Shown here piece by piece: positions 17,513 through 25,842 of a stretch of DNA of 64,000 nucleotides. A program made the position numbers and the translations under genes. The DNA is from JAOPZW01 sp963851295 (GTDB lineage Bacteria; Actinomycetota; Thermoleophilia; Solirubrobacterales; Solirubrobacteraceae), in contig CAWKOS010000001.1 in the NCBI GenBank assembly GCA_963851295.1, forward strand, positions 434,001-498,000. The letters run 5' to 3'. Position 1 is the stretch's first letter, and every line of letters starts with the position of its first letter. The notes below the pieces were generated by a model that saw only the letters and a program-made list of their open reading frames with translations, was not told the DNA's origin and did no database searches.

Positions 17513-18247
17513 TCAGCGCCCGGACGACCGCGAGCGCGACGCTGCCGCCTTGGCCTTCGGTGGCCTCGTCGTCACGGCGCCTGGATCCGCGACGTCCATG
17601 GGCAGGCCGGCCACGGCCAGGCAGCGCCGCACGTAGAAGTCCGCCACGTCGGCGAGCGCGAGGTCGCCGCCCGGGCGGTACCAGTGAAAGACGCTGTTGT
17701 AGAGGCCGAGGATGGCCCGGGCGAGCAGCCGTGGATCGGCCTCCGGGATCGCGCCCTGCTCCATCCCCCGCGTCAGGAAGGTCGCCCACACGAACTCCAG
17801 GTCCCGCGTGCGTGACCGCGCGAGCTGCCGCGCCGACTCCTCGCGGGCCGACGTGCGGTGCACCCCGACGAGGACCTGCTCGGACACGAGCAGGCGGTTG
17901 CGCTGGACCTCGTGCTCGGAGAGCTCGAACGCGCCCTGGAGCACCGCCGCGAGCGCGCCGACGAAGTCGTCGTGCTCGTTGGTGATGCGCTCGAACTTCT
18001 CGCGATCGGCCTCGAGCGCCTCGGCCATGATCTCGTAGAGGCAGTGCAGCTTGGACTCGAAGTAGTGATACAGCGCGGTCGAGCCGATGCCGACCGCGGC
18101 GGCAACATCGGCCCACTTGCTGTGCTCGTAGCCCTCGCGACCGAACTGCTCGGTCGCCACCTCGAGGATCGCCGCGCGCTTGTTCCGTGTCGACGGGACC
18201 GGCGCACCGTCGACCCGGGTGCTCTGTGTTTGGCGTGCTTGCGGCAA
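17513..18247 (-). CDS. TetR/AcrR-family transcriptional regulator (paralogue 1)
   Basis: A 244-residue TetR-type repressor starting at TTG 18247 with GAGGAAG 7 bases upstream. The N-terminal HTH (residues ~20-65) contains the recognition region VGIGSTALYHYFESKLHCLYEI, followed by an all-helical ligand-binding domain and a basic tail. It is clearly paralogous to the regulator at 24.3 kb: the HTH, the ELSEHxVQRNRxLVxEQ segment, SRTRDLEF and AILGLYNSVxHWYRP are nearly the same. The recognition helices are almost identical, so both should bind the same DNA. An operator variant lies 18 bp upstream, suggesting autoregulation. The effector is probably a CoA thioester of the island's substrate (inference). 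Confidence 0.93.
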   Translation of the reverse strand: MPQARQTQSTRVDGAPVPSTRNKRAAILEVATEQFGREGYEHSKWADVAAAVGIGSTALYHYFESKLHCLYEIMAEALEADREKFERITNEHDDFVGALAAVLQGAFELSEHEVQRNRLLVSEQVLVGVHRTSAREESARQLARSRTRDLEFVWATFLTRGMEQGAIPEADPRLLARAILGLYNSVFHWYRPGGDLALADVADFYVRRCLAVAGLPMDVADPGAVTTRPPKAKAAASRSRSSGR

Positions 18248-18264
18248 GGGATCTCTTCCTCAGT

Positions 18265-18277
18265 TGAAGTCGAATGA
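18265..18277 (+). promoter_or_regulatory. Putative operator upstream of TetR paralogue 1
   Basis: TGAAGTCGAATGA, a TCGA-type variant of the island motif, 18 bp upstream of the TTG start at 18247. It shares a 111-bp divergent region with the site at 18345. Confidence 0.5.
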
Positions 18278-18344
18278 ACGATACCAGCGCGCCCGGGGAC
18301 TTCCGCACCTGTCCTCTTGCGGCGTCAGGGAACGCCTGATAAAT

Positions 18345-18357
18345 TGAAGTGACTTCA
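18345..18357 (+). promoter_or_regulatory. Putative operator at the start of the SDR gene
   Basis: TGAAGTGACTTCA is an exact consensus match and a perfect palindrome with one central base. It ends 2 bases before the ATG at 18359; no Shine-Dalgarno fits between them. Confidence 0.75.
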
Positions 18358-18358
18358 G

Positions 18359-19135
18359 ATGAGTACGAGGGACGCTATATACGCCGGCCGTTCCTTGGCC
18401 GACCGCGTGGTCATCGTGACCGGCGCGAGCTCCGGGCTGGGCGAGCAGCTCGCCCGCGCGCTGGCGGCCGCCGGCGCCACCCCCGTTCTAGCCGCCCGTC
18501 GTGCGGACCGGCTCGCGACCCTGCGCGCGGAGATGCCCGTCGCCGACACGGTCACGTGCGACGTCACCGAGGCCGCCGATCGCGAGCGCCTGGTCGAGAC
18601 GACGGTCGGGCGCCACGGGCGCCTCGACGGCCTCGTCAACAACGCCGGCGCCGGCGCGACCGGCCCCGCGCTGAAGTCGAGCACCGAGGCCTTCGCCCGC
18701 GTGCTCGACCTCAACCTGACCGCGCCTTTCGCGCTCTCCTGCCTCGCGGCGGCCCGCATGCGCGCGACTGGCGGTGGATCGATCGTCAACATCGCCTCGG
18801 TGATGGGGCTGCGCTCGATCGCGGAGATCCCAGACGCGGCGTACGTCGCCTCGAAGGCCGGCGTGATCGGCCTCACCCGCGAGCTCGCATCGCAGTGGGG
18901 CCGTCACGGGATCCGCGTCAACGCGGTCGCCCCGGGCTTCTTCGCCTCCGAGATGACGGCCGAGCTCGGCGATGACCCGGAGGCCTTCCCGGAGTTCCTG
19001 CTCGCGCGCACGCCGCTGCACCGCGGCGGCCGCGCCGGCGAGCTCGACGAAGCCGTACTCTTCCTGCTCGGCGCCGGCAGCAGCTTCGTGACGGGCCACG
19101 TGCTCAGCGTCGACGGCGGGATGTCGGTCCGATGA
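18359..19135 (+). CDS. Short-chain dehydrogenase/reductase
   Basis: A 258-residue classical SDR: VTGASSGLGEQLA (TGxxxGxG), NNAG, catalytic Ser in NIASVMG, YVASKAG (YxxxK) and the C-terminal SSFVTGHVLSVDGG. Normal length. The start at 18359 lies right after an operator with no room for a Shine-Dalgarno, so a leaderless transcript is likely. It stands alone on the plus strand, divergent from TetR paralogue 1 and convergent with the kinase-like gene. Probably an NAD(P)-dependent alcohol or 3-hydroxyacyl dehydrogenase of the pathway. Confidence 0.93.
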   Translation: MSTRDAIYAGRSLADRVVIVTGASSGLGEQLARALAAAGATPVLAARRADRLATLRAEMPVADTVTCDVTEAADRERLVETTVGRHGRLDGLVNNAGAGATGPALKSSTEAFARVLDLNLTAPFALSCLAAARMRATGGGSIVNIASVMGLRSIAEIPDAAYVASKAGVIGLTRELASQWGRHGIRVNAVAPGFFASEMTAELGDDPEAFPEFLLARTPLHRGGRAGELDEAVLFLLGAGSSFVTGHVLSVDGGMSVR

Positions 19136-19160
19136 CCCCCTCCCCCGCCTGACCCTGCGC

Positions 19161-20246
19161 TCACCCGAGCAGGTGTCGACCCGCGTCGACGAGCGGCGCG
19201 ACGAGGCGCTGCGCATCGTCGAACCCCGAGCCGAGCATGGCGCCCCCGGCCGCGCGCGCGGCAATCCCCTGGCAGACCACGGCGAGCTTGAAGAAGGCGA
19301 ACGCCTGGTACCAGTCGGCGTCGGAGACGTCGAAGCCCGTGCGCGCCGCATAGCGCTCGATGACCTGCGCGCGGCTCGGGAAGCCCTGAGCGGCGGTCAC
19401 GGGCGCGACGATGCGCGCGGCGGCCAGGACAGCGTCGTCGGCCTCCTCGCTCCAGAACGCCAGCAGGGCGCCCAGGTCGGTGAAGGGGTCCCCCAGCGTG
19501 CTCATCTCCCAGTCGAGCACGGCCACGATCCGGCCCGGCGCCGTCGGGTGCAGCACGGTGTTGTCGAGTCGATAGTCGCCGTGGACGATCGCCGCTGCGC
19601 GGCGGGGCGGCAGGCTGCGCTCGAGTCCGTCGCGCAGGGCATCGAGGGCCGGTAGGTCCTGCGCCTTCGAGGCCTCCCACTGCTTACCCCAGCGGCGCAG
19701 CTGGCGCTCCATGAAGCCCGCCGGCCGGCCGAACTCCTCGAGCCCCACTTCGGCGGGGTCGACGGTGTGCAGGTCGGCGAGCACATCGACGAGCGCCTCG
19801 CCGATCGCCTTGCGCAGGGGCGGCGTGTCGGCGTACCCCGTGGGCAGCGCGTTGCGGCACACGTGGCCGACGACGCGCTCCATGACGTAGAAGGGGGCCC
19901 CGAGCGGGCTGTCCGCGCCGCCCAGGTGCAGGACGCGCGGCACGGGGACGGCGGTGCCGTCCAATGCGCTCAGCACCCGATGCTCGCGGACCATGTCGTG
20001 CGCCGTGGGAAGGATGTGCCCCAGCGGCGGGCGGCGCAGGACGACCTCGCCCGCATCGCAGGCCACGCGGTAGGTGAGGTTGGACTTGCCACCCGAGATG
20101 AGCGCGACGTCGCACCCTTTCCAGCGCGGGTCATGGAGAGCGTCGGCGAGCAGCGGTCCCACGACGTCGGGCTCGGCGCCCGTGGCGATCGCCTCCAGCC
20201 GCTGGGCGGTGGGGTCGTTGAATCCGGTGGCGGTCGTCGGCGGCAT
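19161..20246 (-). CDS. Phosphotransferase-family (APH-like) protein, ACAD10/11-kinase type
   Basis: 361 residues from the ATG at 20246 (AGGAGCG 6-7 bases upstream); the frame continues upstream but without family similarity. The protein-kinase-like fold shows GGKSNLTYRV (nucleotide loop), the catalytic HGDYRLDN (HGDxxxxN, residues ~215-222) and the metal-binding VLDWEMSTLGDP. Proteins of this type phosphorylate 4-hydroxyacyl-CoAs for ACAD10/11-type dehydrogenases rather than antibiotics. Two acyl-CoA dehydrogenase genes lie immediately upstream on the same strand, which supports that role. Antibiotic resistance is unlikely. Confidence 0.9.
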   Translation of the reverse strand: MPPTTATGFNDPTAQRLEAIATGAEPDVVGPLLADALHDPRWKGCDVALISGGKSNLTYRVACDAGEVVLRRPPLGHILPTAHDMVREHRVLSALDGTAVPVPRVLHLGGADSPLGAPFYVMERVVGHVCRNALPTGYADTPPLRKAIGEALVDVLADLHTVDPAEVGLEEFGRPAGFMERQLRRWGKQWEASKAQDLPALDALRDGLERSLPPRRAAAIVHGDYRLDNTVLHPTAPGRIVAVLDWEMSTLGDPFTDLGALLAFWSEEADDAVLAAARIVAPVTAAQGFPSRAQVIERYAARTGFDVSDADWYQAFAFFKLAVVCQGIAARAAGGAMLGSGFDDAQRLVAPLVDAGRHLLG

Positions 20247-20263
20247 CGTGGGCGCTCCTGTCG

Positions 20264-21328
20264 TCAGCGGACGGGGTCGGGGACGGCCGAGGCCGCGAGG
20301 GCCCGGCCGAGCGCGCGCTCGTGATGAGCGGCGTCGCCGAACTGCTGGTCGCGGACGACGATGCGCCGCAGGAAGCGGTGGGCGGGATGCTCGGCCGTCA
20401 CCGCGACGCCCCCGAAGACCTGCATCGCTCCGTGCGCCACCTCCCGCGAGGCACGCGCCACGTACGCCTTGGCGATCGACGCCGTGCGGCCGGCCTCGCC
20501 CGCGTCGTCGTCGAGCGCGGCCGCCGCGTACAGGACCGACGACCACGAGCTCGCCTGGCGGACATACATGTCCGCCATCAGATGGCGCAGCGCCTGGAAG
20601 CTGCCGATCGTGCGGCCGAACTGGCGCCGCTCGCCGGCATAGCGGCAGGCGTCGTCGAGCATGCGGCCCGCCGCTCCGACGGCGTCGGCGGCCGCCAGCA
20701 GCGCCCCGATCGTCTCCAACCGCTCGAGCGCCCCGCCCGCGAACGGGCCCGCCACCACTTCGACGTCGGCGAAGTCGACCGCGTACATGGGAACCGTCGC
20801 GTCGAACGCGGGCTGCTCGGTGACGGCGACGCCGGGCGCACTGGCCGCGACGATCGCCAGGCCCGTGCCGTCAGGCCCTGAGGCGGACACGGCGAACTGC
20901 TCGACCACATCCGCATGCTCCACGGCGACCTTGCGCCCGGTGAGGGCGCTGCCCGCCGGGGCCTGGTCGATGGTGGTGCGCGGCGTGGGGCTCGCCCACC
21001 CCGATCCCGGTTCGAGCAGCGCCAGCGCCACGGCGCGCCCGCCGCCGGCAAGCGGCTCGACAGCGAAGCGCACCGCCGCGCTTCCCAGGTAAGGCACGGG
21101 CGCCAGGTGCGCCCCGAGCGCGCGAGCGATGAGGCACAGCTCGACCGCGCCGAGCCCCTCATCGCCGCCTACGGTCAGCGCGCCGAGGTCCACGAGGCTG
21201 CGCCACAGGCGGGCGCGCGCGGTTGCATCGCCGGACGGCGCGTCGGGGGCGGGCTTCCACTCCCGCGCCAGCAGCGTCGCGATCGACTCGGCCAGCCAGG
21301 TCTGCTCGTCACTCAGCTCGAGGTCCAT
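20264..21328 (-). CDS. Acyl-CoA dehydrogenase (short FadE-like subunit)
   Basis: A 354-residue acyl-CoA dehydrogenase-like protein with divergent central loops and a good C-terminal domain (RQFGRTIGSFQALRHLMADMYVRQASSW ... GAMQVFGGVAVTAEHPAHRFLRRI). In actinobacterial steroid and terpenoid catabolism, such short FadE proteins pair with a longer FadE to form an alpha2beta2 enzyme with one active site per pair. The next gene upstream, 3 bp away, encodes the longer subunit and fits that arrangement. It probably needs that partner, and the partner is frameshifted here. Confidence 0.9.
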   Translation of the reverse strand: MDLELSDEQTWLAESIATLLAREWKPAPDAPSGDATARARLWRSLVDLGALTVGGDEGLGAVELCLIARALGAHLAPVPYLGSAAVRFAVEPLAGGGRAVALALLEPGSGWASPTPRTTIDQAPAGSALTGRKVAVEHADVVEQFAVSASGPDGTGLAIVAASAPGVAVTEQPAFDATVPMYAVDFADVEVVAGPFAGGALERLETIGALLAAADAVGAAGRMLDDACRYAGERRQFGRTIGSFQALRHLMADMYVRQASSWSSVLYAAAALDDDAGEAGRTASIAKAYVARASREVAHGAMQVFGGVAVTAEHPAHRFLRRIVVRDQQFGDAAHHERALGRALAASAVPDPVR

Positions 21329-21331
21329 GTC

Positions 21332-22508
21332 CTACTCCTTGGGCAGACCGAGGACGCGGTCGGCGATGATGTTGCGCTGGATCTGCTGCGTCCCGCCATA
21401 GATGCTCGCGGCGCGCGAGTAGAGGTAGGTCTCCTGCCAGAACTCGTTCTCCTCGCGCTCCGCGGGCTCGCCGTGCTCCAGCGCCGCTCCCAGGACCTCG
21501 AGGGCCGTCGCCGCGAGCCGTTGCTCGGCCTCGGCCATCAGCAGCTTGACGCTCGAGCTGTCGGGGCCGACCGCGCCGCCGTTGAGGAACTCCCCGACCG
21601 TCCGGTAGGCGTGGTGACGCAGGACCTCGATCCCGATCAGCGCACGTGCGAGCGCGACCTGGACCTCGGGATCCTCGATCAGCGGCTCGCCGTCGAGCGT
21701 GCGCTCGGTCGCGGTGCGCACCGCGCGGTCCAGCCACGTCCGCAGCTTGACCTGGCGCGGGAGGGCGGCGGTCCCGCGCTCGTGTCCGAGGGTGTGCATG
21801 GCGATCTTCCATCCGTCGCCGCGCTCCCCGAGGAGGTTCTCCTTGGGTACGACGACATCGTCGAGGAAGAGCTCGCAGAACTCCGCGTGGCCCGTGATCT
21901 GGGTCATCGGCCGCAGCTCCACGCCGGGCGCGCGCATGTCGACGATCAGCATCGAGATGCCCCGATGCCTGGGCCCCGTGTCGTGCGTGCGGGCCAGCAC
22001 ACCGCACCAGCGCGCGAACTGCCCCCATGACACCCAGGTCTTCTGGCCGCTGACGACGAAGTGGTCGTCGTGCTCGACGGCCCTGGAACGCAGCGATGCG
22101 AGGTCGGAGCCGGCCTCGGGCTCGGAGAACCCCTGGCACCAGAATCTCCTGTGCCGAGAGGATCGGCGGGACGTAGCGGCGGCGCTGCTCGTCCGTGCCG
22201 AAGCGCAGCAGCGAGGGGCCGAGAACGTCGAGCCCGACCACGTTGACGAACTCCGGTGCCCCGGCCGCGGCGAGCTCCTGGTCGATGACGATCTGCTCGG
22301 CGGCCGGCCCTCCGCCGCCCCCGAACTCGCGCGGCCACGCGCGTCCGACGTACCCGGCCTCGTAGCAGCGCGCCTGCCACCCGCGGAGGACCTCCATGCG
22401 GTCCTCCAGCGAAGGCGGCAGCTGCGTCGCGTCCATGTCCTCGGCGGCGAGGAAGGCCCGGATCTCCTCCTGCAGCCCGCGTTCTGAGTCGGTGGCGATC
22501 AAGCGCAT
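21332..22508 (-). pseudogene. Acyl-CoA dehydrogenase (long FadE-like subunit) with one frameshift
   Basis: Two adjoining frames together make a normal ~390-residue acyl-CoA dehydrogenase. The N-terminal part (MRLIATDSERGLQEEIRAF to PPILSAQEIL) is read from 22508. The rest (WCQGFSEPEAGSDLASLRSRAV ... GGTQQIQRNIIADRVLGLPKE) is one frame over, ending at 21332. The break is at about 22150, where one extra base lies between the codons for ...EI and WCQGF. Codon use is normal on both sides, so it is either a recent mutation or a base-call error. The start ATG coincides with the end of an operator. Confidence 0.85.
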
Positions 22509-22531
22509 GAAGTGAAATCATATCGATTTCA
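22508..22531. promoter_or_regulatory. Double putative operator at the long FadE start
   Basis: TGAAGTGAAATCA (22508-22520) is an exact consensus match whose base 22508 is the A of the minus-strand ATG. Overlapping it, 22513-22531 is a 7+5+7 perfect palindrome (TGAAATC, 5 bases, GATTTCA), whose right half read on the minus strand is a TCGA-type copy. Confidence 0.7.
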
Positions 22532-22600
22532 TACGACACCGACAACCGTCCCGACAGCGCCGCGTTGTGCGCCTGTTCGTCATCTCTTCCTCTTTCAATT

Positions 22601-22613
22601 TGACCTCACTTCA
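22601..22613 (-). promoter_or_regulatory. Putative operator upstream of the acyl-CoA synthetase
   Basis: On the minus strand the site reads TGAAGTGAGGTCA, an exact consensus match. It lies 47 bp upstream of the chosen start at 22661. Confidence 0.68.
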
Positions 22614-22660
22614 GGTACTCTGTCGTGCTCTTCCACACGCCGAGCCGGCGACGGAGCACA

Positions 22661-24271
22661 ATGCGCAACGAGATACCGGAGACCGATGAACCGATGTCGA
22701 CCCTGAGCTTCCAGCCCGAGGCCGAGCGCTACTACGCGGAGGGCCACTGGCGGGCCGGCGACCTCTGGGAGGACTTCGCCGCCCGCGCCGAGGCAGCGCC
22801 GGGCAAGGTGGCGCTGATCCTCGACGACCGGCAGGTCACCTACGGCGAGCTGCGGCGCGCGGCCGTCGCCCTGTCCGCACGCCTCGCCGGCGGGTCGGTG
22901 GAGCCCGGCGACGTGGTGATCCTGCTCGGACGCCACTCGATCGAGGCCGCGGTCGCCCTGCTCGGGTGCCTCCACCGGGGCGTCGTGCTCGCACCGCTGC
23001 CGCCGATGTTCAATGTCACCCAGCTCTCGGCCCTGAGCAATCAGACACGTGCCAAGGGCATCGTCTGCTTCGGCGGCGAGAAGGAGATCGCCAAGTGCGA
23101 GCTCGTCGCGCACGACATCGACCACCTGATCACCCTGCGCCCCGAGACGATCGACGAGCTGATCGCGCAGGACGCGCCGGACGACCGGCTTCCCCGCGAG
23201 GCCGACGACCTCGCCCTGGTGATGCACTCCTCCGGCACGACCTCGGCGCCGAAGGGCATCGTGCACTCGAGCAACACGCTCCGCTACGCGACGGACGGCA
23301 TCTGCCGGCGCTGGGAGCTCTCGGGCGCGGACACCTCGCTCGTCGTGTGCGAGTTCGGCTTCGTGGGCGGCCTCGTCTTCGGCTACTTCCCGGTGCTGCT
23401 GAAGGGTGGTACCGGGGTGCTGGTGAACCGCTGGAACGCCGAGGACGCGCTGCGCCTCATCGAGAAGCACGCCTGCACCTACGTACTGCTCATGCCGACC
23501 CACGCGGCCGACACCCTGCAGGCCGCGCAGGCGACGCGGCGCGACCTGTCCTCGATGCGCGTGCTCGCCGCGCCCGGGCTGACCCCCGAGCGCCGCATGG
23601 CGATGAAAGAGGCCTTCGGGATCGCGCCACTGGCCGACTACGGCCTCTCGGAGGTCCCTGGGCACGCTGCGCACGGCCTGCGCGAGACGGAGGCCAAGAT
23701 GATCGCGACCGAGGGGCGCCCCTACGACGGGACCGAGATCCGCATCCTCGACGCCGACGACGTCCCGCTTCCGACCGGCGAGGTCGGCGCCGTGGTCGTC
23801 AACGGGCCCAGCCGCTTCCTGTGCTTCCTGGGCAACGACGACCTCACCGGGGACTCGCTGACGGCCTGGGGCGGATATCGCACGGGCGACCTCGGCTCCC
23901 TGGACGCGGACGGGCACCTCGTGTACGTCGGGCGCAGCAAGGACATCATCCGGCGCGGCGGCGTGACGGTCGTGCCCGCCGAGCTCGAGCCGGTCCTGCT
24001 GCGCCACCCGTCTGTCCATGACGTGGCCGTCGTCCCGCTGCCGGACGAGCGCCTCGGAGAGCGCGCATGCGCCGCCCTCGTGCTCAAGCCCGACCAGCGC
24101 GCACCCACCCTGGCGGAGCTTCAGGAGTATCTCGATCGCGAGGGCGTGGCGAAGTACACGTGGCCCGAGTTCGTCGAGATCTTCGAGGAGTTCCCGCGGA
24201 CCCCGTCGCTGAAGGTGATCAAGGCGGAGGTCGTCCGCCAGATCCTCGAGCGTACGGGCGTCCCAGCCTGA
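22661..24271 (+). CDS. AMP-binding acyl-CoA synthetase (ANL superfamily)
   Basis: 536 residues from the ATG at 22661 (GGAG just upstream); an ATG at 22694 is also possible. It has the ANL motifs VMHSSGTTSAPKGIVHS (phosphate loop, residues ~190), LADYGLSEVPGH, YRTGDLGSLDADGHLVYVGRSKDIIRRGG (hinge region) and the C-terminal TPSLKVIKAEV with the catalytic Lys. It activates a carboxylic acid to its CoA thioester through an acyl-AMP; family similarity is to cyclohexanecarboxylate/fatty-acyl ligases. It probably does the entry activation step for the island. Divergent from the FadE pair and operator-controlled. Confidence 0.94.
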   Translation: MRNEIPETDEPMSTLSFQPEAERYYAEGHWRAGDLWEDFAARAEAAPGKVALILDDRQVTYGELRRAAVALSARLAGGSVEPGDVVILLGRHSIEAAVALLGCLHRGVVLAPLPPMFNVTQLSALSNQTRAKGIVCFGGEKEIAKCELVAHDIDHLITLRPETIDELIAQDAPDDRLPREADDLALVMHSSGTTSAPKGIVHSSNTLRYATDGICRRWELSGADTSLVVCEFGFVGGLVFGYFPVLLKGGTGVLVNRWNAEDALRLIEKHACTYVLLMPTHAADTLQAAQATRRDLSSMRVLAAPGLTPERRMAMKEAFGIAPLADYGLSEVPGHAAHGLRETEAKMIATEGRPYDGTEIRILDADDVPLPTGEVGAVVVNGPSRFLCFLGNDDLTGDSLTAWGGYRTGDLGSLDADGHLVYVGRSKDIIRRGGVTVVPAELEPVLLRHPSVHDVAVVPLPDERLGERACAALVLKPDQRAPTLAELQEYLDREGVAKYTWPEFVEIFEEFPRTPSLKVIKAEVVRQILERTGVPA

Positions 24272-24289
24272 GCCCGCGTCACCGCGGGC
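24272..24289 (+). terminator. Hairpin directly after the acyl-CoA synthetase stop
   Basis: A 7-bp perfect stem (GCCCGCG / CGCGGGC) with a TCAC loop directly after the stop codon. No U-tract follows, so it is a weak terminator candidate before the TetR promoter. Confidence 0.4.
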
Positions 24290-24333
24290 GGCAAGCGACG
24301 ATGCCTTGTCTGCCCGGTTTGCGGCTGGTAGGC

Positions 24334-24346
24334 TGAATTGAAATGA
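24334..24346 (+). promoter_or_regulatory. Putative operator overlapping the start of TetR paralogue 2
   Basis: TGAATTGAAATGA, one mismatch from consensus, overlaps the ATG at 24343. This geometry implies autorepression and a leaderless start. Confidence 0.65.
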
Positions 24347-25035
24347 ATTCGGATCAGCACAATCCGAACCGCGACCAGACGCCGGCCCGTCGCGGACGTG
24401 CGCGGGTGGAGGGCGCCAAGCGCACGGAGATCCTCGCCGCTGCGACCGAGCGCTTCGGCCGCAACGGCTACGAGGACACGAAGTGGGCCGACATTGCCGC
24501 GGATGTCGGCGTCGGGCCCACCGCGCTCTACCACTACTTCGAGTCCAAGCAGCACTGCCTCTACGTGATCATGGACCAGGCGATCGAGGGCTTCCGGTCG
24601 CGCTTCGAGCTGCTGAGCACCGACGGCGCCGATCCGCTGCAGGCGCTGGTGTCGGTCATGGAGGACTGCTTCGAGCTCTCCGAGCACGACGTCCAGCGCA
24701 ACCGCGTCCTGGTCGCCGAGCAGGGCCTGCTGTCGCGGCGCAGCGACTCGCCGCGCGAGGAGGAGGCCCGCCAGGCCGCGAGGTCGCGCACGCGCGACCT
24801 CGAGTTCGCCTGGGCCAGCTTCCTGGCGCGTGCGATGGCGCAGGAGGCGATCCCCAAGAACGACCCGAGGCTTCTGACGCGCGCGATCCTCGGGCTCTAC
24901 AACAGCGTCTGGCACTGGTACCGCCCGAACGGGATCGTCACGCTGCGCAGCGTCGCAGCGTTCTTCACCGACCGGTGCCTCGCGCTCATCGGCGTCACGC
25001 CCGACGCGGCCGGGCGGGCGAGGGCGGCTGCATGA
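24343..25035 (+). CDS. TetR/AcrR-family transcriptional regulator (paralogue 2)
   Basis: A 230-residue TetR-type regulator. The HTH spans about residues 25-70 with VGVGPTALYHYFESKQHCLYVI, nearly identical to paralogue 1 at 17.5-18.2 kb. The ligand-binding domain shares the ELSEHDVQRNRVLVAEQ and AILGLYNSVWHWYRP blocks but differs in the central pocket, so the two may respond to different intermediates. The start lies inside an operator. It heads a plus-strand operon: its stop overlaps the next gene by 4 bp and DUF35, thiolase and SDR genes follow. Confidence 0.94.
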   Translation: MNSDQHNPNRDQTPARRGRARVEGAKRTEILAAATERFGRNGYEDTKWADIAADVGVGPTALYHYFESKQHCLYVIMDQAIEGFRSRFELLSTDGADPLQALVSVMEDCFELSEHDVQRNRVLVAEQGLLSRRSDSPREEEARQAARSRTRDLEFAWASFLARAMAQEAIPKNDPRLLTRAILGLYNSVWHWYRPNGIVTLRSVAAFFTDRCLALIGVTPDAAGRARAAA

Positions 25036-25427
25036 GCTTCTTCGAGCGCTACTTCGCCGCCCTCGACGGGCCCGACCCGCACTCCTCGCTCGAGCTGGTC
25101 GCCGAGCACGTCGAGTTCTCGATCCAGTGGGCGGCCGGGGCCGACCGCGGCAGCCGCCAGTTCGTCGGAGGCATCGACGAGCTACGCGCCTTCATCGACG
25201 CCGGCGACACGCGCGGGTGGGCCCACCACATCCTCTTCGGCGGCACCGCCGGCGACGTCGAGTTCGCGCTTGGGGAGACCCGCCACGATGACAGCGGCGA
25301 GCGGATCGGGACCTTCCTGGCGGTGGCGCAGCTCGACGCGGGCGGCCAGATGGCGCGCTACATGGTGGCCCGCTCGCCGGCGATTTCCTTTGCATCCGGC
25401 CTGCGGATCGATGCCGGGTCAGGCTGA
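25032..25427 (+). CDS. NTF2-like / SnoaL-fold protein
   Basis: A 131-residue protein starting in an ATGA overlap with the TetR gene. The cone-shaped NTF2-like fold is suggested by FFERYFAALDGPDPHSSLELVAEHVEFSIQWA and the repeated beta-strands ending DAGGQMARYMVARSP. Members act as ketosteroid-isomerase-like enzymes, dehydratases or small-molecule binders, and no catalytic Asp/His pair can be assigned with confidence. The translational coupling on both sides (the DUF35 gene starts 17 bp before its stop) suggests it works on the same CoA intermediate as the DUF35-thiolase pair. Confidence 0.8.
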   Translation: MSFFERYFAALDGPDPHSSLELVAEHVEFSIQWAAGADRGSRQFVGGIDELRAFIDAGDTRGWAHHILFGGTAGDVEFALGETRHDDSGERIGTFLAVAQLDAGGQMARYMVARSPAISFASGLRIDAGSG

Positions 25428-25842
25428 GTTCGTCGCGGTCGCCGACGGGCTGATCGCGGGCACCGCCGACGCCCCGCAGCTGGTCGGCTCGCGGTGTCTG
25501 CGCTGCGGCGTCGTCGCCTTCCCTCGGCAGGCGTCGTGCGCGGCGTGCACGTCACGTGACGTCGAGGAGCACCGACTCGGGCGTCACGGGGCGCTGTGGA
25601 CGTGGACCATCCAATGCTTCGCGCCCAAGTCGCCGCCGTACGCCGGGACGACCGAGGACTTCGAGCCCTACGGCGTCGGCTACGTCGAGCTCCCCGGCGA
25701 GGTGCGGGTCGAGGCGCGCCTCACCGTGGCCGACCCGGCGCGGCTGCGCATCGGCATGCCGATGGAGCTCGTGCTCGTCCCGGCGCCCGGCGACGTCGGC
25801 GCCGTGACCTTCGCCTTCCGGCCGGCCGAGGACGGCGCATGA
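25411..25842 (+). CDS. DUF35 OB-fold / zinc-ribbon protein (second copy)
   Basis: A 143-residue DUF35 protein with the zinc-ribbon Cys pairs SRCLRCGVV and SCAACTSRD near residues 28-48 and an OB-fold (ALWTWTIQCFAPKSPPYAG ... YVELPGEVRVEARL). Its start lies 17 bp inside the NTF2-like gene and its end overlaps the thiolase start (ATGA), so the three are tightly coupled. It is divergent from the copy at 0.7-1.2 kb, so the two DUF35-thiolase pairs probably handle different acyl-CoAs. Confidence 0.92.
   Translation: MPGQAEFVAVADGLIAGTADAPQLVGSRCLRCGVVAFPRQASCAACTSRDVEEHRLGRHGALWTWTIQCFAPKSPPYAGTTEDFEPYGVGYVELPGEVRVEARLTVADPARLRIGMPMELVLVPAPGDVGAVTFAFRPAEDGA

Noticed and set aside
19161..20246. 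Aminoglycoside phosphotransferase (antibiotic resistance)
   Set aside because: The HGDxxxxN and LDWE motifs fit, but the neighbours are acyl-CoA dehydrogenases and the sequence is of the ACAD10/11-kinase type.
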